Source of the DNA: Plasmopara viticola
Lineage: Eukaryota; Oomycota; Peronosporomycetes; Peronosporales; Peronosporaceae
DNA: 64,000 nt
Assembly (NCBI GenBank): GCA_001695595.3
Contig: MBPM02000115.1
Location: forward strand, 62,001 to 126,000
Reading direction: 5' to 3'
This document shows positions 10,750 to 24,000 of this stretch, in pieces. The translations under genes and the position numbers were made by a program. Numbering within the stretch: position 1 is the stretch's first letter; every line of letters starts with the position of its first letter. Under the pieces are notes generated by a model. The model saw only the letters and a list, made by a program, of their open reading frames with translations, ran no database searches and was not told the origin of the DNA.

Positions 10750-12748
10750 GTACAAGATCAACTTCGCACCATTGTAGAGTACAGGGGTCTTGAAAATTAT
10801 GAGAGTGAGAAGGCACTTGACAAAAAGATAAATTAATATTCCTGATGATTCCGTAGGATCATTATCATTCTCCAAAAAAATACTAGTATGCGGTTTTACC
10901 AGACTCACCTTCGGCGAAACAATGTAGGTTGTGAGAACGATTTGATACAAACCAAACACTACGAACACGGCAACAACCTTTTAGAAGAAAGCAACGTGAT
11001 GTCATCGAAAGTAGCGAGAATGAAGTTTGTTGAAGGCCAACTGGCTAATGGCGCTTCGAACACAATAGTCAAAAGCTGAATGCAAAGTGTATCCGGTGCA
11101 GACTCCGAATCTAAGAAGCGTGTGCTGCGAAACAGCACACGCTGTATGTACAATGCCCAGCGACCTTCATGGTCATCAACTGTTCAGGCAAAAGAGTGAC
11201 GAGAAATTGACCACGATCGGCACTCGCAGCGGTACGATCTGGGATTGATTGTTCATGTTTTAAGAATTTAAGAATTTCTACGATGTCTTTAGTATTAGTT
11301 CTGGAGTGCATGCTCATAAAGAAACTTTACGCTAGTTTAGTGACACAATTATTCGGGTGACAATATCTTGTTCTCATTGTGGCTTAACAGTCAAGAAGAC
11401 AGATGTAGAAGACTAAATCACCTGCTTGGGAAAGTGCTTAATTGCATACACAGGAGCAATCTTTATGCTATCGCACATAGGACATCGTCAGCTCGAAATA
11501 AATTGAAAACCATGACTAACGGGAGATCCCGTCAAAATCAAGGCCCAGGTGGTTTGGACGATTCCATTAAACCAAAAAGACTTGAGGTAGTGACTTGGCC
11601 TGTATGATCGCATCTGCGCATTTGATGTACAACGTCGAGAAAAGTATAATGCGTCGCTTAGGCTATGTATAATTTGACACATGCTAGAGCTATGGCTTAG
11701 TCTGTACAGGATTTGCATATGGGCATGGGCATAGCCTTGCCAAAGGCTTTGGCGAGGATAAAGCTAGCAACTTGGACAAAAGTTTGTCGACACGGTTTTT
11801 AAGCGCGAGACTTTGTCATTTCTCGATGGAGGCCAAGCTGTTATTAACAGCATCGATCAGCACGTGTAGTAAATCCTTGTGGTAAGAGTTCAAATTACAT
11901 TATCCGCGTCGAAGCGTGCGAAACACCATTTTACGGTCACTATGGTCGAGAAAAGACGATTGACTTACTCTAGGTGAATCAAGTTGTAAAAGCGGGTCGG
12001 CGCATGTGTGCGGATGTGCGAAGTGTGTCCCCTCGCCAAATGCGTCCGCGCCATTGACAAGCTAGCCAGTGCCATTGTGCTGTTAGCAGATATTAGCTGC
12101 AGTGAGACAGACCGAGCTCCAACGTGTGTTACATTAGTCTCGCGCTGAAGCGCGTTAATATTTTCTTGTCCAAGTCCTCACACTTATCATTTATCAGTGG
12201 CTGTAGACAAACAGCGCACATGCCATCTCGCGCATATAGGCCACGACCAAAAATTAAATGTAGACGAGGTCATAGTTGTGAGACGAGATGGCTCATAGTT
12301 TGGCGACGCAAAAACGCATAAGCCAAAGCATTTACTGTTCTGCATTCTGTATTACCTCGGACTCTCATTTGACATTAAAAGTGCCGCCTGGATATTCTTA
12401 GCTCGGCATGTTGCAGTGCGTAGTTTCTCATGGTCTGTGTGGACAATAAATGGCTAAAAGCGAGAAAGGGATCTCTTGATTTGACAAGTGCGTACCCATT
12501 GCAAGAGGTGAACAAGAAATATACTTCTCGACACCACAAGGCTGTTGGCGATCGATAGTAATCCCTCGATTTTACCTCAGCATCTTCTTGTAGCAGTGCA
12601 CTAGCAATGGCAAAATCTGCTTTAAAGGGCTAGCTGAGCCCTAAAAAATACGAGTGTGGCAAGGCCGTATAGCATTACTGAGCGTAAATTTAGCCAAGAA
12701 CTTGTCTGCTCAAGCATTTGGGGCTTCAGTTCGCATGCGATGCAGGCT
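10750..12748. other. Decayed repetitive DNA, no gene recognised
   Basis: Only short frames without recognisable motifs. Sequence just left of 12,749 does not match the sequence left of 31,108, which sets the left edge of the duplicated unit. Confidence 0.45.
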
Positions 12749-12945
12749 CTGCCAAAGAACTCTATTGGCAGCATTTGCGCGGTGGTATATGTTGGCCACT
12801 TGGTAAGATAGGCACATTTAGCGGATGTATTGAACACGGTCAGCGGTGTTCCACCAGCATCGCCATTTCATGACTATGTCATCCGAGGCCCTTGCAAATG
12901 TATTTTAGTTCGTAAGGTGGCACCAGGCTGGACTTCTCCATTGCG
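12749..12945 (+). mobile_element. Gypsy integrase relic at the left edge of unit A
   Basis: Reads LPKNSIGSICAVVYVGHL, then after a stop AHLADVLNTVSGV and FHDYVIRG. This is the integrase catalytic-core pattern of oomycete Ty3/Gypsy elements (GLPK, VVYVDRLSKMAHL, D-VFR). The first catalytic Asp is changed here. The homologous piece in unit B is at 31,108. Confidence 0.55.
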
Positions 12946-15482
12946 AACCCTTAAGATTGATTCACGTCGTTGACGATGTATTGCACACTGGATACTTAGA
13001 TACGTTAAGGTGCTGAAGCAGCACCCTTCCACTCCTTGAGTTTACACTTTACAATGCCGTTCGTATCTCAGCAAGCTATACAACGAATGATTTAGCCAAC
13101 CGTTGCATTTCGTCTGCCCACCACATTGTGGTGTGGGCTCGATGGGAGAAATAAAGCCAAGTGACTGGCTAATGTAAGTCCTTTAACAATGCATAAGCAA
13201 GGCAAATGCTTGTGTCTAAGTAAATTCATGTCTGTTGACTCTTATAAGACAAACTGAGCTAGCTGGACTCCAAGATTTTGGAATGTTTAAAAATAAAGGG
13301 TTAAAAAAGCACGCCAAATATTGAGATTGGAGATTAGGTCCATCATATACTATAAATATAACTACATTTTTCTTACTGGTCTCCTTAAGCCTAAAGTTGC
13401 GCCTAGACCCTGTAAGTGGACATGCCGTAAACCTTTAGAAAATAAAGAGGCCGCGAGGGCATACAGTGCTTTAAGTGGGTTTACTTAAGCTGAAATCTGA
13501 CCCGTTTAAGTAAATGTTAATACCGGATCAAACACAGGCACAGTCACGAAATACCAATTTGTCAGTCGTGCTCGACTTAAAATTTAATCGTAGAGTGCTA
13601 CAGCCATTATCTCTAGAGATGTGGGTCAAGCTACTTGCTCGCGGAGCGACGCAAGTTTGTGCTTGAGAGCTGATTGAGATAAGCCCAGAAATTTTCGAAG
13701 CGTTTGCACCCAGTACAAGTGTTGGCAGAGACAGTCGAGGTCATCGGTATTACGGATCACCAGTTCCAAGACCACACGTCATTTACAAGCGGCATCGTAG
13801 CGATGAGCACTTACTGCGCCACATAATGTTGCAGCTTCATTCGTTTTTTACTGCTCCTAAATATAGAGACAGCGCCACTCTCAAGTTTAATGCATTTTCT
13901 TGCGCGGCGCCGTCGCCAAAGTCAAACATGAGCTGGAGAGGAATCTTTATTTCAACACCGCACTAAGAATTGAGCTCCCACTCTGATAAGATTGCTCTGA
14001 CATTGCAAGCACTTTTGATCAGTGAGAGTCTACGACAAGTTTGCTCAATTCAACACTAGGCTCAAAGCACTCGAACCACAAGCAGAGCTCATTTTAATGT
14101 CCTGTGTGACACAAGTCCTATGATGCTTCGAATAACAGGAAGGCTTTACTTGATACTGATAGGCTAAAATAGATTCGCATATGATTTATCAATCACTGCT
14201 TCATGTGTATTGATATGAACTTCTATACTGGGGAGATTTTTGTCGACAAAATTGAGTTCGCATCTGGTTATATTAAGTTACACTAGGTTTAGATATTATG
14301 ACACTTCTTTGCTTTGAGCCAGACAAATAGCGATCTGCGACTTGTATTGGTTTGGGGTATAGAGTGGTGGTCAAAGACATAACTCACGTTTCCTTTAAGC
14401 ATATAGCTGGTGTATCGCGTAGCAGAGAAACGCCTTTTCGTATATTGGTGCGATATCGCGAGATCGCTTTAAAAATGTTTCAACAGCAAGCTAGAGCTAG
14501 CTGTCTGCCCAGACTCCACGCCGGAGAAAAATAGGTGAGTCCACCGGTCTTAGATACCTGCACTTCTTATAGTGCAACTTAAACTATGCGTATATCGATG
14601 CGCTTGGCCTTCGATCCCTCACTTTGCTTGACTTTTAAAATCCAATTGCCGACACTGACAGCATCATCCCAGCCATCGAAGTCCAAGCTCGGTTGACATA
14701 TCTTAAATGCCAAAGAGCCATGAACGCATTACTGAAGCAACAGCACTTTCCGCTTTCAAGCTCGATCGAACCGAGCCGCCCAGTATGCTGAAAATTTCGT
14801 CAGTGGTCACCCCATTTACGGATATAAACCATCCTGACGCTGATCCCCAGTTTCATCTTTTCCAAAAGAAGCCAACAGAAAAACTGACTATAGCCTTCGA
14901 CGATCGCGAAGCGTTTTGAGCGCGTTTAAGGATGCTCCATCTGACGATTCTGTTCGCAAAGTGAATTTGCCAACCCGTATTAGCCAATCTATTAGCGATT
15001 GTGAGTAGGCCTCGCTCTCATTTCTCAAACATGTTGGTTGCTCTTAAGCTACCATCTCCTGCCGGGTTCTTCAAGCAAGATATGCAGCTTTACGACTACA
15101 CACTGATCGCAGCGATATCAGCATGGTGATTGGATGCTATCTTATAGTTTCGACCCGATTTGTGATAAAAAAAAACACTAAATCCACACAAATTCATATC
15201 CACTTGCATTGTAACAAGCTCTTTTGGGGTTCAAAGTCATCAATGAGAGCCCTTACACTACGAGTTAGTCTTTGGACAAAAAATACACGCTGCACGGGCT
15301 AGTGAGAGCCTACATACTTAATGTATCGTAGAATCTAATAGCGCCAATTTCGGAAAAAAGCATAGAGATCTGATAAACGCTGAAGGGTAAAAATGGATAG
15401 ATTTTCTTTCTTACAGCTGTTTCGCACTGGTTGGTATTCACAATATCATTTTGTTTATCACCACCACTCACACCCATCCAGC
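12946..15482. other. Unit A interior, no intact gene
   Basis: Closely matches 31,300-33,715 in unit B. Short frames differ between the copies by frameshifts and stops, so none is supported as a gene. Confidence 0.5.
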
Positions 15483-15501
15483 GATCACTCCAGCAACAAT
15501 G
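15483..15501 (+). promoter_or_regulatory. Conserved leader directly before the ATG of effector copy E1
   Basis: ATCACTCCAGCAACAATG. The pattern ATCAYTYCNSCAACAATG precedes the start of all five family members in this window (also at 33,716, 28,964, 46,051 and 54,842). It contains a TCAYT core resembling the oomycete initiator. It could be core promoter, leader or both. Confidence 0.4.
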
Positions 15502-16801
15502 CGCTCGTTCTTGCATTACTTCTAGGACTCAGCAATTTCTTTGCGCTCAGCACAAGCGAAAAACGACCCAAGAACTCTGGATCCGATTTTTACATGGAAT
15601 CTTGTGCGTTTACTACCAAGGAGGAGTTTTTCTTTTCTAAAAGGCAATTACGGTCAGTAGATGGACCTGGTGATGCCACGAAGGATCCAAAAGGCAGCAA
15701 TGACAAATCAAAAAGGGAGAGGAGCATGTGGAAGTTGTTTTGCAGCGTATTTCGTAAGCTAAATGACGAGAAGGATAGCATGTTAAAAACCAAAGCAGAT
15801 CTCTTCACTTAAACCTAAACCCAGGCTTGTGCGCTCACTCATTTTCAAGTCCACACCTGAGTCCGAACCTGTTCATTCGCTCGAACCTGACTTTAAATTT
15901 GTTCGTTCGCTCATGTCTGATGTCGAACCTGGTCTTTCAATCGCTACCGAGCTCAACCTTGTGCTGCCTTATATCACCGAGACTGTCGAAGATCCGAGCA
16001 AAAGTGAATTTGTCACGCTGTGACTCCACAAAGTTGCTGATTTCCGATCTCACCATGGAGTCGAATTGATTCCGCATCGTACCTTGTACGAATGGCTAAG
16101 TCCGTCGAGTTCCGATGCCCAGCTTGCACCTTTTTTTGTCGAGTTACGAAAGAATGAGGCGCTCAAACGGACTGCAGAGAGGATGCTTGCGTACATGCTC
16201 GTGGAGTCCACTGACAGTGAAGCGGTTGGACGAGCGTGGCTAAAATCCGAAGAGGATCCTGTTCATCTTTTTAAGTCGATGAAATTTGAAATGGCTAGAT
16301 TTGGGGACGTTGTGTTTTTGGGATGGCTCTAGTTCTCCGGTTTGTATGAAAAGCACAATTTTCTGCAAAGCGAACTTTATGACTACAACAGGCAACTATT
16401 TTTTTATGAGTTGTACGATATTATCAAGCCAATTTACTCTTTGAAGAAAAATCAAGCCGTTCTGGAATACCAGTTCGAAGGGTTAGCATTGATACCGGGT
16501 ATGGAAAACTCTGGAGAAAATCTGGCGGGGATTACTCGGCGTGAACGCAAGAATTTATTATATTTGACTCTAGAATTTACCCGGAGGACGTTTATGATTT
16601 TTTGGAAGTTAAAGACGGTGGTTTAGTCACGAACTTGTTTCAGTGGCTCAGGTACTGCAACAGATACAAGACCTTGATAACTGCAACGATAAATTACTTG
16701 ACGTTTAACGAGGCAATGCTGGAGTTTTAAAGACAAAGATGGTGCAAGTACCAAAGAATGTTGACCTGGTCTTCCAGACGATGCTGAACGGCGAGAAGTG
16801 A
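15499..16801 (+). pseudogene. RXLR effector-family pseudogene E1
   Basis: Plus-strand relative of the intact E4. It keeps a recognisable signal-peptide region, an RXLR motif (RQLR, 15,642-15,653), a proline/lysine decapeptide-repeat region (about 15,810-15,940, VRSLMSDVEPGLSIATEL) and LWY-like helical segments (RTLYEWLSP, GRAWLKSEEDPVHLFKSM, DYNRQLFFYELYD). Breaks: a frame change and stop eight codons into the signal peptide, a frame change near 15,800, TGA at 16,021, TAG at 16,330 and another frame change near 16,590. Similarity to the family ends near 16,801. Not expected to make the full protein. Confidence 0.85.
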
Positions 16802-19800
16802 CAGCATATCGTGTAGGATTGCAGCACTTGAGTAGCACAATGAGTCAATACAATTAGCCTGAGTTTAATCTTACTTTCTTTAATACTTTACCAAGTCACA
16901 CTTTGTGCTCATTTGAGCACAAATGCCAATGGTGCTGTAGTATGCATGAGTACAGAGTATATGCATGTGTGTCTTCGCGCTAGCTTGCACATTTAATGCC
17001 GATTTGCCAGTCAATAGGATTTGACTTCACCAAGCGTCTGACGCAACGTGTCAGCATACACGTCATTGAAAGCACCGTGCAATCAAATAGTACCACATTT
17101 TCAATAGCTCACGATAAAGTTTGCAGTTCTATTAGACCGGACATGGGCACAACGACTTGATCATAGCATTTTTGTTCACACCAAAACCACTGGATTTGAT
17201 AATGAATGTACTTAACCATAAAAGTGCCGTCACCTGATTATAAATTGTTGTATAAGCAGAAAATTATTATGTTCTGGATAAGTATCGAGACAGGTTACGC
17301 GCCCATTGACGTCAAACTGTGCCCAAAGTTCTGTCAACTTCATCCTTTCCGCTTTTCGACAATTGTTTTGATACTTCGGGTGGCCAAACCTGGATTGTGT
17401 CATCTCTAGATATGAATGTTACTGCTCGCTATTTGTAAATGTGACAAACTTGAGAGGCCGACATACATGCTTCTTACAGCGTTTATTGTACAAACTAATC
17501 TGTACAATGAAGCATGGCCGTAGTTTGTTAATTGTAAAACCGATTAAAATTCATTTACGACGCCACACTATGATGCAACAGTTCTACCAGTCAACTGACT
17601 GGCATGGCCACTATAAGGAAATTATCGTCACATCTCCATCATTCAAAACATGACTTTTTTTCAGCACAAATACCGCGTAGCTGTTTTACAACTTACTTTT
17701 CTGATCTCTACATTCGACTTGGTCACGAAACCATCAGACTTACCGACGGCTTTGCGCTTAAGTACATAGCGAAGCTCCTTTAACAAAGGAATGATGCAGT
17801 AGCCACCTTCTTTCCGGCTTACATTTGCATCGCGGTTGCAGAGGCACATTCGCTTTGATAAATTGCAAACAGCACGCTGCCCAGAATGGACAAAGGAAAG
17901 CAGAGAAACTCTACGTGAATTCACTGTTTGAAATGATAGCTTTCGGCCGGATGCAATTATAAATGTACTTGCGGCAACATCAATGATACCAATATTAACG
18001 GCCTCTCTTACAACAGCGCGAGTAAAGTTGTTTTCTCTTGCATTCAGCCCGCTGTGTTTAGTCCAATTAAGCATGAGTTAAGAGATGGCTATACAGCAGA
18101 CGCTACAAGGATTATTTGTAGCCACTACTTTGAAGGCCGGAAAATACGCAAGAGAAAGCCGGTTTGAAATTGAGCTTCTGGCTTATCGAAGAATTGTAAG
18201 CTTTCGCGTCTGTAGAATCTGCTCCGGTCATCACGAAGAACACTTTGGAAGGGAACCGACCGATTCGCGTCTGTACTAAATCCTGGCCTCCAGTACGGTT
18301 GCTAAAAAGGAATAAAGTATGTTCTTGTCCGGTCATCACGACGCCGTGATAAGAACCCCAATACTTTGCACCTAGAAAAGAAAGTAAACCTACCCACGAG
18401 GTCTTTTCCTGATTATCACACCTGCCGTATTTGTGCTTTGCTTACTCGATACAGGCATTGTTGTCCTCATATTAGGACATCAGAGGGTGCTTGCTCTCCA
18501 AACAAAGTTTGCTTACGAAATTAATATAATGTCGTAATCGAACGCGCTTAAGGACATTTTCGTAATGTGTGGTGATCGCTCATCAAATTGCGCAACTTTT
18601 AGCGGCAGTTTGCCTTGGTAATCTCCTTGATATCGCGACCATTTAACACTTATATACGAAGCCGTCGACCCTATATAGACAACAAGCATTTGTATATGTA
18701 GCGTAAACTGTATACTAACTCGAAGCGACGACAAGTACGTGACTAAATAAGTAGCAACGCACAAAATGACTTGATGCTCGATATGGTTGCAGAAACGGCG
18801 CGAAGATATACTTAATCCTGGATATACCACGGTTAGAGATTTAAAGTTGTCTCGGCACCTGAACCGCAAAAAAAGCCGCACTTACTCGCAGCGTGTTGAC
18901 AACCAATAGATCAAAGCATTCGCCGAATACAGGACGAGGCTACGCAAGAGTCTGCTTCAAGCGCCTAAAGACTTGCAATACCAGTAGCTTCTTGCCCGTT
19001 ACGCCCTTTTGGATCCCGAAGACTTTACATTAATTAAATGCTTAACAGGAAAATGCGATTGTGTACGGACAGCACTTTTTTTTTACTTCACGCTTGACAG
19101 CTCGTCTCGACGTGGTCCGTCGTGGATCAGCATTATTCTTACAGGCGTGACTGGATCAAAGCTACAACGTCTTACGAAAAGTATGGCATGTGCTTTAAGC
19201 TGTAGCTCTTGACACGATCTGATCGGACTATAATCAATGCTTGTTCGGTGAAGCAAAGCCACCTTGTCAACGTTCTGTGTGCATCTTTGCTTTCTACAGC
19301 GGTGCTTTCATGACCGTGAGCTAAATGAAGATCTTAGACGAGTGGTCGGCTTGATAAAAAATGATTATGTGTTTTGCGCAGCGTCCAGGTATCATGTCCG
19401 TAGTCTGCTGCACTGGTCACTATAACGAGACCGCCAACGTCACCTGTACGCACAATAAAGACTAGGCAATGTTTTGGAGCAAGCACGGTAATTTGACAAA
19501 TTTGGGCTCATCACAAAAATTACGATTTCTTATACGCTATTGTAGATGCTATCTGGTCGAGTAGACTGTCAATTCTCCTCCCGGGTGGTGCCACTACGCT
19601 TGAAGACTGTTCGGGGCGCTTCAAGCCTCATCATTGCAAGCCTCGCACTTAATAAAGTTACACGGTGCGCTCGGATAATTGTAGGACGCATGCGGGCCGT
19701 GCCTGCAGCCTTTGAAGGAAGCGCCTTCTGCGGCAGCAGTGAGATGATGTCTTTGTATTTACTTACGAGGCATTAAATACCTCTGTAGTTTACGCGAGCG

Positions 19801-20812
19801 GAATATCCAAAGATATTGCAAAATTAATATATATTCATATATGTATAGTACATAAGAGCACTTCAAAGTGTATGCCGGACAGTCATTCGTCTTGGTTCTG
19901 AAAAAAGACAATTTCTATCCGTTTTTTACAAGTGATAGCTCTCCGTCCTCTGTTTTAGGCGCAGACACACCGAAAAAGTTTGTTATAAGACATCCGCCTC
20001 ATTTCGATAGGCCCATTTGTACGCCGTCATAAGATATCTGTGGAAACAACAACGATGCTATTTTCAATACCTTTTTCAAACTAGGGTGAGTAAGGATGTT
20101 TTTGACGTTTAGCCCGCTGTAATAATATTTGATTGGGCACGGTGGAAATATTGAAAGCAAGTCATCGCAATGAAAGCTTTGAGTGTTTTGCGTGGTCACT
20201 GATTTGCAGGAGCCAAACTAATGCGTTACGGAGTCTGTAAGAAGCTCGTGCAAGATGTCGTCCAAACTATAGTATATATTACATCAAGAGTAAGTATCTC
20301 ATTTTGGAAGAATTTGTCCATTATCTTTTGACGATAGAAAATATAGAAATAGCAAAGTATTGACTTTGACCAGTGTCCACTTTATGCGCTCGACGACTTC
20401 GTTTTACTAAGAAATGTATGGAGACAAAACTTAGGAACGTTCCGCGGTCCACGCAAAACATGTGATTTTGCCGGGTGTAATCGCCATCATTGTAAACTCA
20501 AAAAGCTTTTGACCCGCATGTGAGTCTTTTTTTCAGCACATGCAAATAACGCAGCAATTTGAGTGCAATTTCAGATTCGGTCTTGACCAAGTACATCGTG
20601 ACTTGATGCAGACAATTGTAACAAATAGGCACTTTACATTGAATTTCGAATTAAGTATGGGCCGCTCACATAGCTATGCATATCTTTAAGAATGTCACTT
20701 GTTCGATCTAGCGAAGACTTTAAAACGCACGTGGGGTCTTTTTCAGAGCGCAAAGCCATCACAAGACTTCTACTTACTCAATAACGTACCAATTATTGGG
20801 GCGCTCACCGCG
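16802..20812. other. Unit A interior downstream of E1
   Basis: 16,128-17,700 has no counterpart in unit B. The part around 16,980-17,230 resembles the flank right of E5 (55,245-55,400), including AAAGTG(C/G)CGTCACCTGAT. A 137-codon minus-strand frame at 17,661-18,074 is broken in unit B and is not called. No intact gene. Confidence 0.5.
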
Positions 20813-21016
20813 TCAACTGCCAATCTTAAGACTGTTGATATACTCATACAAATCGTCGCCATCCTTCATCATCGTCAATGAAATCTGCGACAAAAGAAGA
20901 GACGGTTCGCGAGTTCCCTCTTTTCTAAGTGCTTCTTTAAATCTAGACAATGCATTGTACGCGTCCGTGGCCGAGTAAATATGCGGTGGTTGCACTACCT
21001 TAATTGCAATCGCCAA
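20813..21016 (-). mobile_element. Possible Copia gag (UBN2-like) relic, unit A
   Basis: Minus-strand frame with ATDAYNALSRFKEAL and SLTMMKDGDDLYEYINSLK, reminiscent of the gag segment of Copia elements (basic helix, then an LTMRM-EGDDL-EYIN type segment). The unit B counterpart (about 37,440-37,620) is frameshifted. Weak call. Confidence 0.3.
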
Positions 21017-24000
21017 CGCCTACTGGTCCAGCATGCTACCAGCTACTCAAAATTGATCACCCACCTCATAACCTCTATCGGCCGCGCCTTTATAACACCA
21101 TTCGCATCTTAAAATTTCAACGTATAGTAGTTTCTCCGTCGAGCTTGTATAAACGGCTTGACGCGGTATCTATAGTAAAGGCGAAAACGGTGTCAAAGAT
21201 GGAAGCGAAGAAGACAGAATCTGCAAAGCCGCCTGAGATCATAACCTATTGTAATGGTCGATTTAGAAGTAAATGGCAAAGTGCAAGTTGGATATTTGTG
21301 TAGGTCTTTAGATTAAGACTTCTCATGTCTAAGCTAATCCGAAAGACCTACCTTCTCAGGCAATCGTCTTGAGTGCGCCTATTTATGGCATTACTTTCGT
21401 CCGTTCGCGACATCGTACATTCGTGCACTGGCTGTCATACTGGCAGTTTCTGGGTTAATATAAATGAGCGAGATAATTTATGCGCAGCAATACCATGTGG
21501 TATTAGAAACTGCAAGTCATGTGCTACATCAAAGACGGGTAATTTACGCTGGACATACGTCTAATAACATCAAAGGAATGCGTACACCTCCACCAGTAGT
21601 TCAACTTCGCAGATGTATATGTATGACGGAGAGGGAATAAAATCTCGACCACGCAAACGCACGAAGAGGATGAAAAGCTCATCATTGCTTTTGCTCGACC
21701 GTACCGTTGCAGCAAATCATTACCTATTGATCTGTGCTTCCAAGAGACTACAGAAAACATTTTGGTGTAGGGTGCTTAAGTTTGTGCTGAAAGACGAACT
21801 TGAAATCGATAAGCTTAGTTTAATCAGTCATGGTGTATTCGCTCTGTACTTACGCTAGACAAATTAATGTTGTCTCTTAACAAATTCGTGAGCTTGTTTG
21901 CTTTGCACATCGAGCCTTTGCGAATATAGCGTATCGTCATAGCAGAATCCGCTTGTCGACAGCTTCTTAGAAAGCGGTAAGCCTGAAATATTTGTTTAGC
22001 TTTCGCGACACTTTGCGCTGTTTAACTCAACCGTGTCGCGGCCACTGAAAAATGGTCTGACATTGGTTGATCCGCGAGTGGATCTGCGAGATACATAGTT
22101 CCTGCGTAGCCATCGATATTAATAGTAATCTTGGAGCATAATCAATCTAAAGACCATTCAAGCAAGGTCTTTCACCTCAAGGTTACCCTTCAATGCTTTC
22201 ATTACAACATCCATTGCCACAAAAAGCTCATTATAGCGATATTGTCGACTTGAATGAAAACAATGCCAATCGCGGCGCTGCTTCGTTTGCTAAGCAAGCA
22301 GACGGACACACGGCAAAAAATGCATGTGGCACATATTGTCAGCTAGTTTTGAAGCGATCGGAAATCTGTACACAATAGTCTTGATGCTTTTTGTAGTAAA
22401 GTGATCTATAGTGGAGACTCTCACATAGAGCTCTATGTCAATGAAATACGGGAGTAGGCAGTCACAACGTCTGCTTGTTTCACTTTAAAAGCACAAACAA
22501 AACTAGCTATCGCAGCGTTGTCTATTGAAGTTTGGCATATTCGATTACGATAACCTCTTGGTGTACAAGCTTCTCAATTTGGTATCTCTTATGATAGAGC
22601 ACACTGTTGGTCTTTGATTTGCTCTTCACTCTGCACCCTTAAACAAAGATTGTTGCTCAGCCTTGATTGCAGCTTTTCTCTCGAACCAGTCGAAAGAGCC
22701 CTTACAATCTTACCATGTCTATGGCTCCTTTTATTTACACAGTGTACATTGAGCAATCATAATTACCTTCGCGAGGTTATCGATTTATTTACAAGCTTAA
22801 GCATTGAATTCGATCTACGCAAAAAGCCCAGTCAACTTTAGTTTCAAATTCAGCAACTGTATTTACTCGACGATTCTAAGGTAAAATCTGTCTCTCTTAG
22901 ATTTCCTACGATGTTTGTTTGCACAATGTTTTCTATACATGACCGAGATTAGCTACATCTTCATAGAAAAAGTTGTTTTTCTAATTTAGATTTGGTCACC
23001 CATTCAGTTTCGGCAAAAACGTTTGGGCTGAATAACCAGTACGCTAAAGGTGTGGATTACGTCGTATGTCTTCCTGTTTTCTAGCTGTTCTTAATCAAAC
23101 AACTTGAACTTATCTAATCGACCATCGTCAGTGCCCATTTCTTGCTTAGAAAAGTCTGGTGCTTCAAGCTTGCGCAATCTAGAGTGTGCGGTAAGTTTCT
23201 TAAACGTCCCATCTATTCAAGTATTGAATCTATCATGTATACCTTTGCTGCGACTGAGAGCTCACCTTTGATCGGTCGTTTCAGAAATTTGGTATATATA
23301 TCGCGCAATAGCTCAAATTTGTTAAGTATTCACCTCGAGCCTTTTGAAGATCTCAACGACAAAGACCTCTACTGAGCTTTGTTATCTCTTTCGAAAGCTT
23401 GCAGCCCAAGTATTAGTGCGACCAAGATTGACCCGACTTGGCTATTCGATTTAAATACAGTGTATAAGATAGTTTTGCTACATGAGTGGCACTCAACGTT
23501 GTCAGATTCTATCTCCACGAAAAGCTATACGGCGATGAGGTATCTAATTTTGTGGACATTTATGCTAAAGCTGACATTAAATTGCGATTTTGCGAACACC
23601 CACGCATTGCATTAAAGATGGCAAAGAGCAAGCTGATGGCTACAGATGCCACTATGTCATAGCGAGCTTCCACTTATTGTGACAGAAAACAATGGCATCA
23701 AACACGGAGAAGCGGTACAGAGCGATGGGCGTCCAAGGGATTAGATTGATGTTTGATGTTAATGGCGACAACGGCTACGATCATGACTGCGACTTAATCT
23801 ACGAATACCATGACGACTATAATTACAACTGTGACTATAATATAATTATGGCTACAGCTATTTGACGTGCAAGATAAAAGCATATTCTAGTTCTATTTTG
23901 CAAGTGCAATTTTATTGTTCTGGCAAGGTGAAACTAGCGCTAATTTGATAACACCGGCGTCTTTTGCAGGCTATCAGCGAATATTTCCGAGCTCACCAAC

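Noticed and set aside
17661..18074. 137-codon minus-strand frame in unit A as a gene
   Set aside because: Broken into several frames at the equivalent place in unit B, with no recognised domain.
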